Shown here: one piece after another, positions 9,230-18,988 of the stretch | Layout: the number at the start of each line of letters is the position of its first letter | Numbering within the stretch: the stretch's first letter is position 1 | Origin: an uncultured Robiginitomaculum sp. | GTDB taxonomy: Bacteria > Pseudomonadota > Alphaproteobacteria > Caulobacterales > Maricaulaceae | DNA: 64,000 nt | Direction: 5' to 3' | NCBI GenBank assembly: GCA_938015875.1 | Contig: CALLXE010000058.1 | Location: 1-64,000 of the forward strand | Notes under the pieces: model-generated | The model's input: only the letters and a program-made list of their open reading frames with translations | The model's database searches: none | What the model was told of the DNA's origin: nothing | Made by a program: the position numbers and the translations under genes

Positions 9230-10294
9230 ATGAAAATACCTGCTGAAAAACTCCGCCAAGTCGTTGACCGTTTTGAACAAATTGAAGCGCGTATGGGCGT
9301 CGCGACAGAGACTGACGAAATTGTCTCCCTTGCCAAGGAGCACGCCGAAATGCGCGACGTTGTTGAAGGCGTGCGCAAATTGCAGGCGCAAATCGCTGAG
9401 ATGGATGATTTGGAAGGCATGCTCGACGACCCTGATATGGGCGCAATGGCAAAAGAAGAACTGCAAGCGCTTAAAGACGGATTGCCGGCGCTTGAACATG
9501 ATGTCGCGATATTGCTGCTGCCGAAAGATAAAGATGACAGTGCCTCGGTCATTATAGAAATTCGCGCCGGCACCGGCGGCGACGAAGCGGCGATTTTTGC
9601 CGGTGATCTGTACCGTATGTATGCGCGCTACGCCCAGCTTCAGGGTTGGAGTGTTGATGTGCAAACGGAATCAGAGGCCGATATGGGCGGCTTTAAAGAA
9701 ATTTCTGCCAGCGTGACAGGCGCAGGCGTGTTCGGGAAAATGAAATTTGAGAGCGGCGTTCACCGCGTGCAGCGCGTTCCTGTCACAGAGACCCAAGGCC
9801 GAATCCATACCTCTGCGGCGACTGTCGCCGTTCTGCCCGAAGTCGAAGATATTGATATTAATTTCTCAATGAACGATGTGCGGGTTGATACGATGCGCGC
9901 GTCCGGCGCGGGCGGGCAGCACGTTAACAAAACTGATTCCGCCGTCCGCATGACCCACGAGCCTTCCGGCATTGTTGTAGTGTGTGACGCGAAATCCCAG
10001 CATCAAAACCGGGCCAATGCAGAGAAAATATTAAAGATGCGCCTCTACGATATGAAGCGCGCGGAGCAGGATGCCGAGCGTTCTGACGCCCGTAAATCGC
10101 AGGTCGGATCCGGCGACCGGTCAGAACGCATTCGCACCTATAATTACCCCCAGGGACGGGTTACCGATCACCGCATAAATTTGACGCTTTATAAGCTTGA
10201 TAAAATCGTCTCCGGCGATGAGCTTTCTGATGTCATCGACAGCCTTCTGGCCGAAGATCAGGCCAACCGTCTGGCTGATCTCGAAAGCGATTAA
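9230..10294 (+). CDS. prfA: Peptide chain release factor 1
   Basis: The 354-residue class I release factor has the catalytic GGQ (228-230, in [10 protein letters not shown]). The tripeptide PVT (184-186) fits the RF1 anticodon-like PxT motif, which reads UAA and UAG, rather than the SPF of RF2. Length and domain order are normal. Its stop overlaps the prmC start by one base (taATG), so translation of the two is probably coupled. This makes functional sense, because PrmC methylates the GGQ glutamine. The ribosome site before ATG 9230 is poor. It follows polA by 72 bases and may share its transcript. Confidence 0.97.
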   Translation: MKIPAEKLRQVVDRFEQIEARMGVATETDEIVSLAKEHAEMRDVVEGVRKLQAQIAEMDDLEGMLDDPDMGAMAKEELQALKDGLPALEHDVAILLLPKDKDDSASVIIEIRAGTGGDEAAIFAGDLYRMYARYAQLQGWSVDVQTESEADMGGFKEISASVTGAGVFGKMKFESGVHRVQRVPVTETQGRIHTSAATVAVLPEVEDIDINFSMNDVRVDTMRASGAGGQHVNKTDSAVRMTHEPSGIVVVCDAKSQHQNRANAEKILKMRLYDMKRAEQDAERSDARKSQVGSGDRSERIRTYNYPQGRVTDHRINLTLYKLDKIVSGDELSDVIDSLLAEDQANRLADLESD

Positions 10295-11166
10295 TGAGCG
10301 TTCATCCGCCGTATAGCGGGATTACGATAAATTCTGCGCGCCGGCTTTTAACCCGAAATTTTGAAGCGGCCGGCCTGGAAAGCTCAGTCTCTGATGTGCG
10401 GCTTTTGGTTGAACTTGCCACAGGACTGTCGCGCACAGAGCAGATTGCGCGCGGAACAGAGCTGCTGTCTTCTGAGCATTTCGATGCCATCAGCGTCTAT
10501 GCCGCCCGGCGCATTGCCGGCGAGCCCATTGACGCGATCACCGGCGTACGGCTTTTTTGGAAAGATAAATTTCGGGTCACAAAGGATGTGCTGACGCCGC
10601 GCCCGGAAACCGAAGGTATTATTGAGGCGGCGATGGCTTTGCGCTCCTCTCCGCAATCAATCTTAGACTTAGGCACCGGCAGCGGCGCAATTATTTTGTC
10701 ACTGCTGCGTGAATTTCCGGATGCAGACGCTCTGGCAACGGATGTGTCAGCCGATGCTCTGAGGGTTGCGCGCGGTAATGCCCGCGATATGGGGCTGACA
10801 TGTAACTTTATTGTTTCCGATTGGCTGGGGGCTGTATCCGGAGCCTTTGATTTGATCGTGTCCAACCCGCCTTACATAACGGACGTGGCAATGCAGGCTC
10901 TGCCCACCGAAGTTTTAAACTATGATCCTGATTTGGCGCTGCGGGGCGGCCGTGACGGGCTGGCCCCTTACAGAATTATTGCGGCGCAAGCCCAAGGGTA
11001 TCTAAATCCGGACGGGCATTTGATCTTAGAGATCGGCTATGATCAGGGCGCGGCCGTCGCCGGACTGCTGCGCGATCACGGTTTTGACGCTGTTACGGTT
11101 TTACAGGACTTGGCCGGGCATGACCGAATTGTTTGCGCGCAGACCCCAACCGCAAAAAACCCTTGA
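10294..11166 (+). CDS. prmC: Release factor glutamine methyltransferase
   Basis: This 290-residue SAM-dependent methyltransferase modifies the GGQ glutamine of RF1 and RF2 and raises termination efficiency. An N-terminal helical substrate-binding domain (about 10-85) precedes a Rossmann fold with SAM motif DLGTGSGAI (125-133) and catalytic NPPY (191-194). It overlaps prfA by one base. An imperfect GC-rich hairpin (11160-11182) covers its stop codon but has no T-run behind it. Confidence 0.96.
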   Translation: MSVHPPYSGITINSARRLLTRNFEAAGLESSVSDVRLLVELATGLSRTEQIARGTELLSSEHFDAISVYAARRIAGEPIDAITGVRLFWKDKFRVTKDVLTPRPETEGIIEAAMALRSSPQSILDLGTGSGAIILSLLREFPDADALATDVSADALRVARGNARDMGLTCNFIVSDWLGAVSGAFDLIVSNPPYITDVAMQALPTEVLNYDPDLALRGGRDGLAPYRIIAAQAQGYLNPDGHLILEIGYDQGAAVAGLLRDHGFDAVTVLQDLAGHDRIVCAQTPTAKNP

Positions 11167-11343
11167 CCCTGCGGGGTAAGGGCGTAATGTCTCTTTGTTG
11201 CTGAGGATATTTCTGCTCATTAGAGATTAGAGGCCGAGCACAATCAGACCGATAATTTACGGTATTTGGGAGCGGATGTTAATCCGCGTTTAACCGCGCA
11301 ATGCGCGACGCAGCCGGGCTGCTAATTGACCACAGGATACGCT

Positions 11344-12003
11344 ATGAAGCGCCAACGGGGACGAAATAACCGTCGTAACAATAACAATAATAATAACGGG
11401 AATAATAATAATCCCAATCGCTCGCTGGACAGTAATGGTCCGGATGTGAAAATCCGCGGCTCTGCCGCGACGATCCATGAAAAATACACTAATTTGGCTC
11501 GGGATGCGAAAACGTCCGGAAATCGCGTTAAGGCGGAAAATTACCGTCAACATGCCGAGCATTACTATCGCCTTGTTCAATCCATGCAGGCAAAAGCCGA
11601 GGCCGAAAAAGCCAAGCAGGACGCCGAGCGCGCGAAACGGGATGAAGAGCGCGCGAAACGCGACGCAGAACGAGCCGCCAAATCAGGTGACGAGCCCGGT
11701 AATGAAGACGAGCAGTCGCAAAATTCGCGGCGCAATCAAAACTCGCGCCGTGGCCGTGAACGCGCGCCGCGCGAAGGCGCCTATGAGACGCCAAGGGGCG
11801 AGACTACGGACGCCGGCGTTGAGAGCGCGCCTGACAGTGCATCTGAACCGGCGTCAGAGCCTGTTGCCAAGCCGCCGCGCCGCCGTAAAGCACCCGTCAA
11901 ATCATCAGAGGCAGAGGTTCAGACAGAGGCTGCGCCGCGTAAAAAACGCGCACCGCGCCGTAAGGCCGAGACTAATGATGAAGCGGCGGAGCCCGCAGAA
12001 TAG
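11344..12003 (+). CDS. DUF4167 domain protein, RNA-binding-like
   Basis: About 219 residues. The N-terminus is basic and carries an almost pure asparagine tract (about residues 9-22). The conserved DUF4167 core follows (about 25-80: NGPDVKIRGSA...HAEHYYRL). Next come a charged Glu/Lys/Ala helix of imperfect EERAKRDAE repeats and a long disordered basic tail with RRK clusters. DUF4167 is a hallmark of alphaproteobacteria; its composition suggests nucleic-acid binding, but the function is unknown. A TTG lies in frame at 11326. I use ATG 11344, preceded at proper distance by AGGA (11333-11336). It ends at a strong terminator. Confidence 0.88.
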   Translation: MKRQRGRNNRRNNNNNNNGNNNNPNRSLDSNGPDVKIRGSAATIHEKYTNLARDAKTSGNRVKAENYRQHAEHYYRLVQSMQAKAEAEKAKQDAERAKRDEERAKRDAERAAKSGDEPGNEDEQSQNSRRNQNSRRGRERAPREGAYETPRGETTDAGVESAPDSASEPASEPVAKPPRRRKAPVKSSEAEVQTEAAPRKKRAPRRKAETNDEAAEPAE

Positions 12004-12026
12004 TCGCGGCTCAAAACAAATATTAC

Positions 12027-12064
12027 AAAAAAAGCGCTGCGGTTTCCCGCAGCGCTTTTTTTTT
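12027..12064. terminator. Bidirectional intrinsic terminator
   Basis: A perfect 9-bp stem, GCGCTGCGG (12034-12042) and CCGCAGCGC (12047-12055), closes a TTTC loop. It has seven A on the left and nine T on the right, so it can end both the rightward DUF4167 transcript and the leftward transcript of the convergent DUF4282 gene that stops at 12085. Confidence 0.95.
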
Positions 12065-12084
12065 GTATCTTCAGGTCCCGCTGT

Positions 12085-12654
12085 TTAAGTTTTCGGCGGG
12101 GTCTTCTTAGAGGCCGGTTTCTTTGCGGCCGGCTTCTTCGCTGCAGGCTTTTTAACAGCAGGTTTTTTAACGGTCGCCTTCTTTACGGCCGGGCGCTTTG
12201 GCGGCGCGGCGGCAGGCTTAACCTCAGGCGCAACGTCAGGAGTGTCTTCCTTTTTAAGCTTACTCTTCAGGGACTCAGCCTTTTCAATCGCGGCATTTTT
12301 CGTATTCAGTGCGGCTTCGCGGGCAGCTTTCAGAGCTTCGTCACCCGGAATTTTAGCTTCGACGTTTTTTCCGCCCAGCGTTTTGTTGATGTCGCCGAGA
12401 CGGGCATACATGCGAAACAGGATGATGATGCTTTCGCAAAACACCCGCCACAGTAAAACTGACAGAGCGGCTGCGATGATGCCGACCAAAACCGCAGGCA
12501 AAAACCCGATCAGGCCGGCAGAGAATGACGTGAGTAAGGTTTTAATCAGTCCCAGCGCGATCAGCAGAAGGCCGACATAATATACGATTTTGATGATTTG
12601 TTCTGATATCATTTTGTCAAATGAAAGCAGATTTGAGAGAATTTTGTTGGCCAT
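12085..12654 (-). CDS. DUF4282 membrane protein with lysine-rich tail
   Basis: About 189 residues. The N-terminal half is DUF4282-like (LSFDKMISEQIIKIVYYVGL) with two membrane segments (about 20-40 and 50-75). A charged helix (about 90-150) follows, then a C-terminal tail of about 40 residues built from KKPAxKK repeats, resembling histone H1 or bacterial H1-like proteins. The start is ATG 12654, preceded by AAGGAT at good spacing; an upstream in-frame start at 12699 lacks one. The tail could hold DNA, RNA or acidic lipid at the membrane. That is inference. Confidence 0.8.
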   Translation of the reverse strand: MANKILSNLLSFDKMISEQIIKIVYYVGLLLIALGLIKTLLTSFSAGLIGFLPAVLVGIIAAALSVLLWRVFCESIIILFRMYARLGDINKTLGGKNVEAKIPGDEALKAAREAALNTKNAAIEKAESLKSKLKKEDTPDVAPEVKPAAAPPKRPAVKKATVKKPAVKKPAAKKPAAKKPASKKTPPKT

Positions 12655-12760
12655 GTGGCTATCCTTTAAAGGCGTTAAACAGACGTAACATAGGCGCAAC
12701 CGGGCCGCTCGGCAATGCCGCGCGGTCTGTGAACGTCAATTAAAGGTAAACCGGCCTGTT

Positions 12761-14134
12761 TCAGGGCGCGTCGCCGCCTGTCATGCTTGCCGTTTCAACC
12801 GTGACAGGCCGCAGCGCCGGCGGCGCGTCTTTACGAAGCCTGTTGATTTGTGCGCGGCGCTTATCAAAATCAGCTTTTTCGGTTTTGGGCAGCGGTTTTC
12901 CCGACAGAGTAGACAGTGAATTGGGGTTTATCGGCCGGCCGTTTTTGTGCACTTCATAATGCAAATGCGGGCCTGTCGATGCGCCGGTCGTGCCGACATA
13001 ACCGATAGTTTGACCCTGGCGCACGCGGCTTCCGGCTTTGATGCCGCGGGCAAAGCTTTTCATATGGGCATAAGCCGTTTTGTAACCGTCAGAGTGGCGG
13101 ATGCGAACATAATTGCCGAAGGTCGACCAACGGTTTGCGCGCTCGACCACGCCGACGCCGGCCGCCATAATGGGGGTGCCGCTGCGGGCGGCGAAATCGA
13201 CGCCGTTATGATTTTTACGATAGCCGGAAATCGGATGCTTGCGCCGGCCAAAGCCGGACGACAGGCGCGCGCCGTTAATGGGCGTTCGCATGAGTTTGCG
13301 CTTCGCGCCCTTGCCATCTTGATCGTAATAGTTTTCTTGGCCGGATTTGTTTTCATACAAATAGTATTCTGCCATTTTTCCGCGCGGCGAAAAGCCGGTG
13401 TATAGCAAATCGCCGGCTTTCAGCGGATTGCCCTTGGCATCGCGGTAGAGCTCAAATGCCATTGTAAAGGCGTCGCCCGGCTGTATGTCGCGCTGAAAAT
13501 CGACGCTGTGCTCATAAATTTGGGAAAACTGCACCGTGACTTTATCCGGAACACCTTTACGGGCCGCGTCAAGGTACAGGCTGTTTTCGATAATGCCGGA
13601 AACCTGAACTAATTCTTTGGGGAAGCTTATCGCTAAATCACGGGCGGAAAAGTCACCCGCCGGCGTGCGCGTCACATAGAGCGCGCGCTCAAGATTGGGT
13701 TTCAGGCTGATACCGAAAAGCCCGTCATTATCATCCAAATACAGATTAATGTTCTGGCCGGCGCGCAAATCACGCGGGCTGTAAACGCTCGCAAAAGCTT
13801 GGGTGACGCGGTAGGCCGTTTGGCCGTCAACACCGTTTTTTTGCAAGAGAGGGCCAAGGCTGTCGCCGGATTTCAGTGTGACAGTTTTGGCGACATGGCC
13901 GGTTTCCGACTGCGCGGACAGATCGTCAAATATTTCATCATGAGAAATTGCGATCTCTTGCGGCTCTATGACCGAAGCCTGCACTTCCGTTTGCGGTCCG
14001 TTCAAAAGCGCGCCGATCACCATAATGCCTGCGGTCAAACCGGCACCGGCACCGATAACGGAGCGGGTCAGGCCTAATTTTTGGATTGTCGCAGTCGCCG
14101 CGGTTTCGGCAATAATCATCGGAGAGGTCGGCAT
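12761..14134 (-). CDS. M23 family metallopeptidase (peptidoglycan endopeptidase)
   Basis: The 457-residue envelope protein has an N-terminal membrane anchor (about 23-44, SVIGAGAGLTAGIMVIGALL). A LysM/OapA-like region follows (about 70-120, LKSGDSLGPLLQKNGVD), then a linker, and an M23 (LytM) domain (about 290-405). The zinc motifs are complete: HNGVDF gives the His and Asp, AYAHM and HLHYEV give the remaining His residues. An active endopeptidase cutting peptidoglycan cross-bridges is expected. It is divergent from the ydbH gene, and about 100-200 bases between them must hold both promoters. Confidence 0.93.
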   Translation of the reverse strand: MPTSPMIIAETAATATIQKLGLTRSVIGAGAGLTAGIMVIGALLNGPQTEVQASVIEPQEIAISHDEIFDDLSAQSETGHVAKTVTLKSGDSLGPLLQKNGVDGQTAYRVTQAFASVYSPRDLRAGQNINLYLDDNDGLFGISLKPNLERALYVTRTPAGDFSARDLAISFPKELVQVSGIIENSLYLDAARKGVPDKVTVQFSQIYEHSVDFQRDIQPGDAFTMAFELYRDAKGNPLKAGDLLYTGFSPRGKMAEYYLYENKSGQENYYDQDGKGAKRKLMRTPINGARLSSGFGRRKHPISGYRKNHNGVDFAARSGTPIMAAGVGVVERANRWSTFGNYVRIRHSDGYKTAYAHMKSFARGIKAGSRVRQGQTIGYVGTTGASTGPHLHYEVHKNGRPINPNSLSTLSGKPLPKTEKADFDKRRAQINRLRKDAPPALRPVTVETASMTGGDAP

Positions 14135-14350
14135 AGCGGGGGCTCACGGCGTTGGCGGGCAAGGCCGCAAATCAGTTACAAATAATTATGTCAACAATGG
14201 TGTAATTATTACTTATCATTCGTTAACGTGGCCATGTTTCAGGGTCATAACGGCCTTAAAGTTCATATTAACTCAAGCCGGAAGGTGACGCAAATTACAT
14301 CATCACCCTCATGCGCTGACAAAGCTCCGACCAAAGCCAAAATTAAGGCG

Positions 14351-17300
14351 ATGGACAAGGCTGCCCGGCGACCGGCCCGGCGGCGTATTTTACGCCCGAA
14401 ATGGCAGCGCGTTCTCTGGCGGATTATTTTGGCGCTCCTGCTGTTACTGATTATCACCGGCGTGGCCGGGTTTGTTTTATATCTGAACCGAAACGTCGCT
14501 TATGAAACGGTCATAAAGCGCGCCCTGTCCGAGCGCGGCTATGACGCCGGTCTGACCGTAGAGAGCGCGACTACTGAGCGGGCCGTGATTAAAAATATTA
14601 CGCTGGCAAAAAAAGGCGACCGGTTTGTGGCGGCCGACCGCCTGACCCTGACATATAATTGGAACGAAGTATTTGACGGGAGATTAAAGACGGTCACGCT
14701 GGACGGATTAGACCTGTCCGTTGTGATTGATAAATCCGGAAAAATTATCAGCGATTGGATGCTGCCGCCGTCAGGAAGCCCTTTGATCTTGCCACGCGAA
14801 GGCATCACCGTAAATGACGCAAATCTGAAAGTGGCCTCGCCCTATGGCGCGCTTATCGTGCAGGGAAATGTTTCGGCAAAATCCTTGACCGATTTAACAG
14901 CCAATATTCGATTTGACAGCCAAAGCCTGTCGGTCGGCCCCTACAGCGCCGGCGTGGCCGGTAAGTTGAGCGCAAAGCGTTCGGGCAGCGACGTGACCTT
15001 GTCAGCAAGTGAGATTGACTTGAGCGGGATAACGGGGCCGGACGGCCCGATAGCGAGCGCGAATATCAAAATGACAGGTGATGTTGGCTTGCCGGGCGAT
15101 GATCATATTTTGACCTACGCCGGAAAAGCCAATATTGCCGCGGCGGCGTTTAACGGGCCTTTCTTTAACTCGCGGCGCTCGGTTTTGGGATTTGACGGTG
15201 CCCTTGGCTATAATGTTGAGACACAGAAAATTCTGCCGTCAGCCTTTGATTTGCAGGCAAGTCTCGGTGATCTGTCGCTGACAGATCCAAAGCTGCGCTC
15301 AAATTTGGCGCAGCGGATTACCTTGGAGAAAACCTTGGCAACAACGCCTGTTGCGGGACTTTTCGTCAGCGATATTACGGCAGAGGTTGAAGGCTTGCTC
15401 GCCGGCGCAGATTGGGACGCCGGCGTCTCTGTCGATTATCGTGATAACGGGTACGCCATTAATCTTAAAGGGCCGCTCAGTCTTAAGAATAAAAAGTCAT
15501 CAATTGTTTTGCGCCCCGCCGGATCGGGATCAGAATTTGTTTTCGATAAGCGAACCCGCGCCCTGACCCTTAAAAGCCGGATTGATATATCCGGTGCGCG
15601 CAGTCTGCGTTTAGATAATTTTATCCTGCGCGGCCTGACCGATAACGGTTATCTCTGGACCCAAATTGATGCTGTCACCGGCACGGCGCGCAGCGCGCAG
15701 ACATGGCGGGAAGGCGACAGCGTGCGCCTTGCGCCGTTTAAGGCCGGGATTAATTATCGGGGCGGGACCTATTCTGACCTGTCGATAAAAACGGCGCTGG
15801 ATTATGACGGGCCGCTTCTGGGTAATGATTTTATCGGTCTTGATGCGTCCGGCGTGCTGACTCTGTCCCAAGTGCGCGGCGGCTTTGATCTGTCCTTTGA
15901 CAGCGCGCAGATATTAAAAGCACAAAGCGTCGTGACGCCGTTCGGTTATGCCGCCAAAGATTTGTCGCTTACCCTGCTGCCCGGCGCGCCGCTGCTCAAC
16001 CGCCGGGGCGGCGAGGATAAACTGACGCTGAACACAGCCGGCATCACAGCCGATATTTTCGATACCGGCAGCGAAGCGCGTTACAAAGTCGCCGCGTCTG
16101 AAGCCCGCGTAACAGGCGTCAGGGGCGCAGGGATTGAGACTTACGCCATTGACGCCGGCGATCTGAATGTCACATCGGACACGATGCCCGGACCGGGCAG
16201 CCGCCTGAAAGCGCCGCAATTATCGGCAAAGCTCATCCGCGCGCCGGGCGCTGATCTGCAGTTTTCGGTCAGCAGCCCCGCCGTGCGGGCAAAGGCCGGA
16301 AGCGTGACCCTTAAGGATGTCGGGATAGATGTCTCGGGCACGCCGGATGCCGTTAAATTAGCCTATGAGGGCGGGACGATCATGCTGGACGGGACAAATT
16401 TGCCGCCGCTTCCCGTTAGCGGAAAAGCCGTCTTTGCCGATAAGCGCCTGAGCGGCGAAGCGCAGACAGCTTTACCCGGCGCGCCGCGCTTTCCGATTTA
16501 TTTGGATTACGATTATGCAAACGGGCAGGGCAGCGCCGCGCTCGATATTCCCAAATTTGTCTTTAGCCCCGGCGGTGTACAGCCCCAGAGCCTCGTGCCG
16601 GGGCTCAAGGGTAAAATCGCGGCGGTTGAGGGCGTGGCATCCGTAAAAGCGCAAATCGGCTTTAAGCCCGGACAACCGATCACGTCAAAAGGTACGGTCA
16701 GTATTTCAAGCATGGATATCGGTACGCTGGTCGGACCCTTAACCGGCGTGGCCGCAGATTTGGAATTTGACTCGCTGTATCCGCTGCGCTCCTCCGGAAT
16801 GCAAAGCGTGACAATGGACGGGTTCGATCCGGGCATTCCGCTGGGTGAGGGCAGCGTATCCTTTACCGTTGTCAAAGACGGATTTGATTTGATCGATGCG
16901 CGCTGGCCTATGGGCAGCGGCGAAATCGCTGTGCGTCCCACATTTTGGTCGACGGCCGGGGCGATTAATGAGGTGACGGTTGATGTGCGTGATATTTCTC
17001 TGGGGGATTTGATCGCCCGGTTCGGGAATAAAGATCTGTCCGCAACAGGGAAAATTAACGGCACGCTGCCGGTTATTATTGATGGCGTAAATTTGAAAGT
17101 CAGCGGCGGTACTTTGGCGATCAAAGAGGGCGGCGTAATCTCCGTTAAAACCAAGCAGCTTGACCGGGCCGGCGAGTTGAACGAGACCGCAAAAATTGCA
17201 GTCGATGCGCTGAAGAACTTTAACTATGAGGAATTGTCCTTGTCTCTGGACGGCCCCCTTGACGGGGATATGAAGCTGGGGGCGATCTTTACCGGCAGTA

Positions 17301-17464
17301 ATCCTAAAGTTCTGGGCGGGGCCGATTTTCTGTTTCGCACCAATATAGAAGGCGAGCTTGCCAATATTGCGCGTAATTTGGCCTCGGCGACGCAAATGCA
17401 AAATATCAAAAAGTCTATCACGCAAAAGGTCGAGGCCCAAAAGAAGGCCGAGGCAGCCGAATAA
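14351..17464 (+). CDS. ydbH: YdbH-family intermembrane lipid transport protein
   Basis: About 1037 residues. A basic start is followed by one membrane helix (about 20-42, WRIILALLLLLIITGVAGFVLYL) and a very long periplasmic region dominated by beta-strand repeats. The C-terminus is of the YdbH/AsmA-like type. E. coli YdbH is a bridge-like phospholipid transporter acting with YnbE and YdbL; the same two genes follow here in the same order, which strongly supports the call. The start is uncertain: the frame is open from GTG 14228 and ATG 14234. ATG 14351 gives the shortest leader but has a poorly spaced AAGG. Confidence 0.87.
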   Translation: MDKAARRPARRRILRPKWQRVLWRIILALLLLLIITGVAGFVLYLNRNVAYETVIKRALSERGYDAGLTVESATTERAVIKNITLAKKGDRFVAADRLTLTYNWNEVFDGRLKTVTLDGLDLSVVIDKSGKIISDWMLPPSGSPLILPREGITVNDANLKVASPYGALIVQGNVSAKSLTDLTANIRFDSQSLSVGPYSAGVAGKLSAKRSGSDVTLSASEIDLSGITGPDGPIASANIKMTGDVGLPGDDHILTYAGKANIAAAAFNGPFFNSRRSVLGFDGALGYNVETQKILPSAFDLQASLGDLSLTDPKLRSNLAQRITLEKTLATTPVAGLFVSDITAEVEGLLAGADWDAGVSVDYRDNGYAINLKGPLSLKNKKSSIVLRPAGSGSEFVFDKRTRALTLKSRIDISGARSLRLDNFILRGLTDNGYLWTQIDAVTGTARSAQTWREGDSVRLAPFKAGINYRGGTYSDLSIKTALDYDGPLLGNDFIGLDASGVLTLSQVRGGFDLSFDSAQILKAQSVVTPFGYAAKDLSLTLLPGAPLLNRRGGEDKLTLNTAGITADIFDTGSEARYKVAASEARVTGVRGAGIETYAIDAGDLNVTSDTMPGPGSRLKAPQLSAKLIRAPGADLQFSVSSPAVRAKAGSVTLKDVGIDVSGTPDAVKLAYEGGTIMLDGTNLPPLPVSGKAVFADKRLSGEAQTALPGAPRFPIYLDYDYANGQGSAALDIPKFVFSPGGVQPQSLVPGLKGKIAAVEGVASVKAQIGFKPGQPITSKGTVSISSMDIGTLVGPLTGVAADLEFDSLYPLRSSGMQSVTMDGFDPGIPLGEGSVSFTVVKDGFDLIDARWPMGSGEIAVRPTFWSTAGAINEVTVDVRDISLGDLIARFGNKDLSATGKINGTLPVIIDGVNLKVSGGTLAIKEGGVISVKTKQLDRAGELNETAKIAVDALKNFNYEELSLSLDGPLDGDMKLGAIFTGSNPKVLGGADFLFRTNIEGELANIARNLASATQMQNIKKSITQKVEAQKKAEAAE

Positions 17465-17551
17465 ATTTGCTCAAATGGCCGGCCGGTTACGCTCTTGTTT
17501 CACGGTCTTGTTAATGGCAGGTTCAGACCCACATATGTAAAGGATATGAAT

Positions 17552-17740
17552 ATGATGAAGTTATCTGTGACGGGATTAGGTTTGATGCTCTTAGCCGGCG
17601 GCTGCGCCCCTAAAGTTCAAATCATGGCTCCGGATAAACCGATTGAGATCAATTTAAATATCAAAATTGATCAGGAAGTGCGGGTACGGCTTGAAAAAGA
17701 CGTCGAAGACTTTATCGCGAACAACCCTGATATCTTTTAG
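17552..17740 (+). CDS. ynbE: YnbE-family lipoprotein
   Basis: This 62-residue lipoprotein has a signal peptide ending in LLAGGC (lipobox) and a mature part whose core PIEINLNIKIDQEVRVRLE is characteristic of YnbE. In E. coli, YnbE multimerises at the outer membrane and pairs with the C-terminus of YdbH to complete a lipid bridge. The start at ATG 17552 is set by AGGA at 17541-17544; ATG 17546 is too close and ATG 17555 is also possible. It lies between ydbH and ydbL in one operon. Confidence 0.92.
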   Translation: MMKLSVTGLGLMLLAGGCAPKVQIMAPDKPIEINLNIKIDQEVRVRLEKDVEDFIANNPDIF

Positions 17741-17749
17741 GAGGATATT

Positions 17750-18145
17750 ATGACACGTAAAATCAAATTGCTCTCATTTGTCGGCGGCGCAGCCATGCTG
17801 GCTGTGGCGACGATGGCGCTGCCGTCTTTGGCCCCGTCTTTCAGTGTTCCGACCGCAGAGGCCCGCGCCAGTTCAAAAGCTGTTGTCGATCAGGCCAAAG
17901 CCGCCGGTACAGTCGGCGAGCAAGCCGACGGATATTTGGGTTTGGTGAGCGGATCGGTATCTGCCGAAGTTCGCGCTGCCGTAAACGACATTAATATTCA
18001 ACGGAAGCAGGCCTATACAAATATGGCCCGTCAAAAAGGCGAGTCCGTCGATAATGTTGCAAAGGTCTTTGCAATTGAAATTATCGGCCGCGTCCCGTCC
18101 GGCCAAATGGTCAAAGATGCAAGCGGAAATTGGCAGCGGAAATAA
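17750..18145 (+). CDS. ydbL: YdbL-family periplasmic protein (DUF1318)
   Basis: The 131-residue exported protein has an N-terminal signal peptide (about 1-38, cut near TAEARA) and a DUF1318 domain. Family features are GEQADGYLGLV, DINIQRKQAYTNMA and the C-terminal DASGNWQRK. YdbL is reported to modulate YnbE assembly with YdbH. A textbook AGGAGG precedes ATG 17750, nine bases after ynbE. A terminator follows at 18174. Confidence 0.94.
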   Translation: MTRKIKLLSFVGGAAMLAVATMALPSLAPSFSVPTAEARASSKAVVDQAKAAGTVGEQADGYLGLVSGSVSAEVRAAVNDINIQRKQAYTNMARQKGESVDNVAKVFAIEIIGRVPSGQMVKDASGNWQRK

Positions 18146-18173
18146 CCCCGCCGCGATTTCTTTGTAATACAGG

Positions 18174-18204
18174 CCGCGCTCTGTTTTTCAGGGCGCGGTT
18201 TTTT
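18174..18204 (+). terminator. Intrinsic terminator of the ydbH-ynbE-ydbL operon
   Basis: CCGCGC (18174-18179) pairs with GCGCGG (18193-18198), extended by TCTG/CAGG with one wobble. The loop is TTTTT and six T follow. It is placed 28 bases after ydbL. Confidence 0.9.
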
Positions 18205-18301
18205 ATGTCGGGCAATCTGCCCTTTTATGCACGCGGCTTTCGCGCTATGCAAAATTAAACGCGCGACTCGCCGCAAATCCACAATCGTTTGAAAGCCTGA
18301 C

Positions 18302-18988
18302 ATGAGCGACCCTAAAAAACTCACCCCCGCCTCTTTGGCCGCGCTTTTGTGCGCGCGTATTTGTCATGATCTGGTCAGCCCGGTCAGCGCTCTTGGCGCG
18401 GCGATTGAAGTGCTCGATGACCCTGATAATTTGGACATGCGCGACGATGCGCTTGACCTTATCCGCAGCAGCTCAAAAGCGGCCGCCGCCAAGCTACAGT
18501 TTCTGCGCCTTGCATTCGGGGCCGGCGGATCTGCGCCGGGCGTTATCGGCACGGCGGCCCTTAAAGGGTTGGTTGAAGGCGTTTACGGTGAAGCCAAAGC
18601 GGATTTGGTGTGGAAGGTGGCCCCGGACGGCCTTGATAAACCCTCAGCGCGGCTTTTGCTGAATTTGACCATGCTCGCCTATCAAGCCGTTCCGCGCGGA
18701 GGCAGCGTGACAATCGGCGCGACAGATCAGGGCGGAGTAACCCGGCTTCAATTTATCTGCGAGGGGCCCAAAGCCCGCCTGGAAGACGCCGTTGCGATTG
18801 CCCTGTCCGGAAAAGCGCCGGAGCAGGGATGGGACGGGCGCACTGTGCAGCCGTTCTATACCGGTATGATTGCCCGCGAGGCCAAAGGCCGCGTTGACGC
18901 GCAAGCGTACCCTGATGATCCGCGTGTTGAGTTTTCTGCGCTGATCCCCGGCGCAGCATCCGCGCATGCGCCAAGCGTCGAGCTTTAA
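18302..18988 (+). CDS. chpT: Histidine phosphotransferase ChpT
   Basis: The 228-residue protein matches ChpT, the dimeric phosphotransferase that passes phosphate from the hybrid kinase CckA to CtrA and CpdR. The helical hairpin starts LCARICHDLVSPVSALGAA with the phosphorylatable His at position 22, followed by a second helix (SSSKAAAAKLQFLRLAFG). The C-terminal half is a degenerate Bergerat-type (HATPase-like) fold without ATP-binding boxes, as in known ChpT. It heads a codirectional group that ends beside ctrA, its likely phosphorylation target. Confidence 0.93.
   Translation: MSDPKKLTPASLAALLCARICHDLVSPVSALGAAIEVLDDPDNLDMRDDALDLIRSSSKAAAAKLQFLRLAFGAGGSAPGVIGTAALKGLVEGVYGEAKADLVWKVAPDGLDKPSARLLLNLTMLAYQAVPRGGSVTIGATDQGGVTRLQFICEGPKARLEDAVAIALSGKAPEQGWDGRTVQPFYTGMIAREAKGRVDAQAYPDDPRVEFSALIPGAASAHAPSVEL

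Noticed and set aside
11160-11182. Hairpin at the prmC stop codon considered as a terminator
   Set aside because: The stem has a bulge and no T-run follows on either strand.
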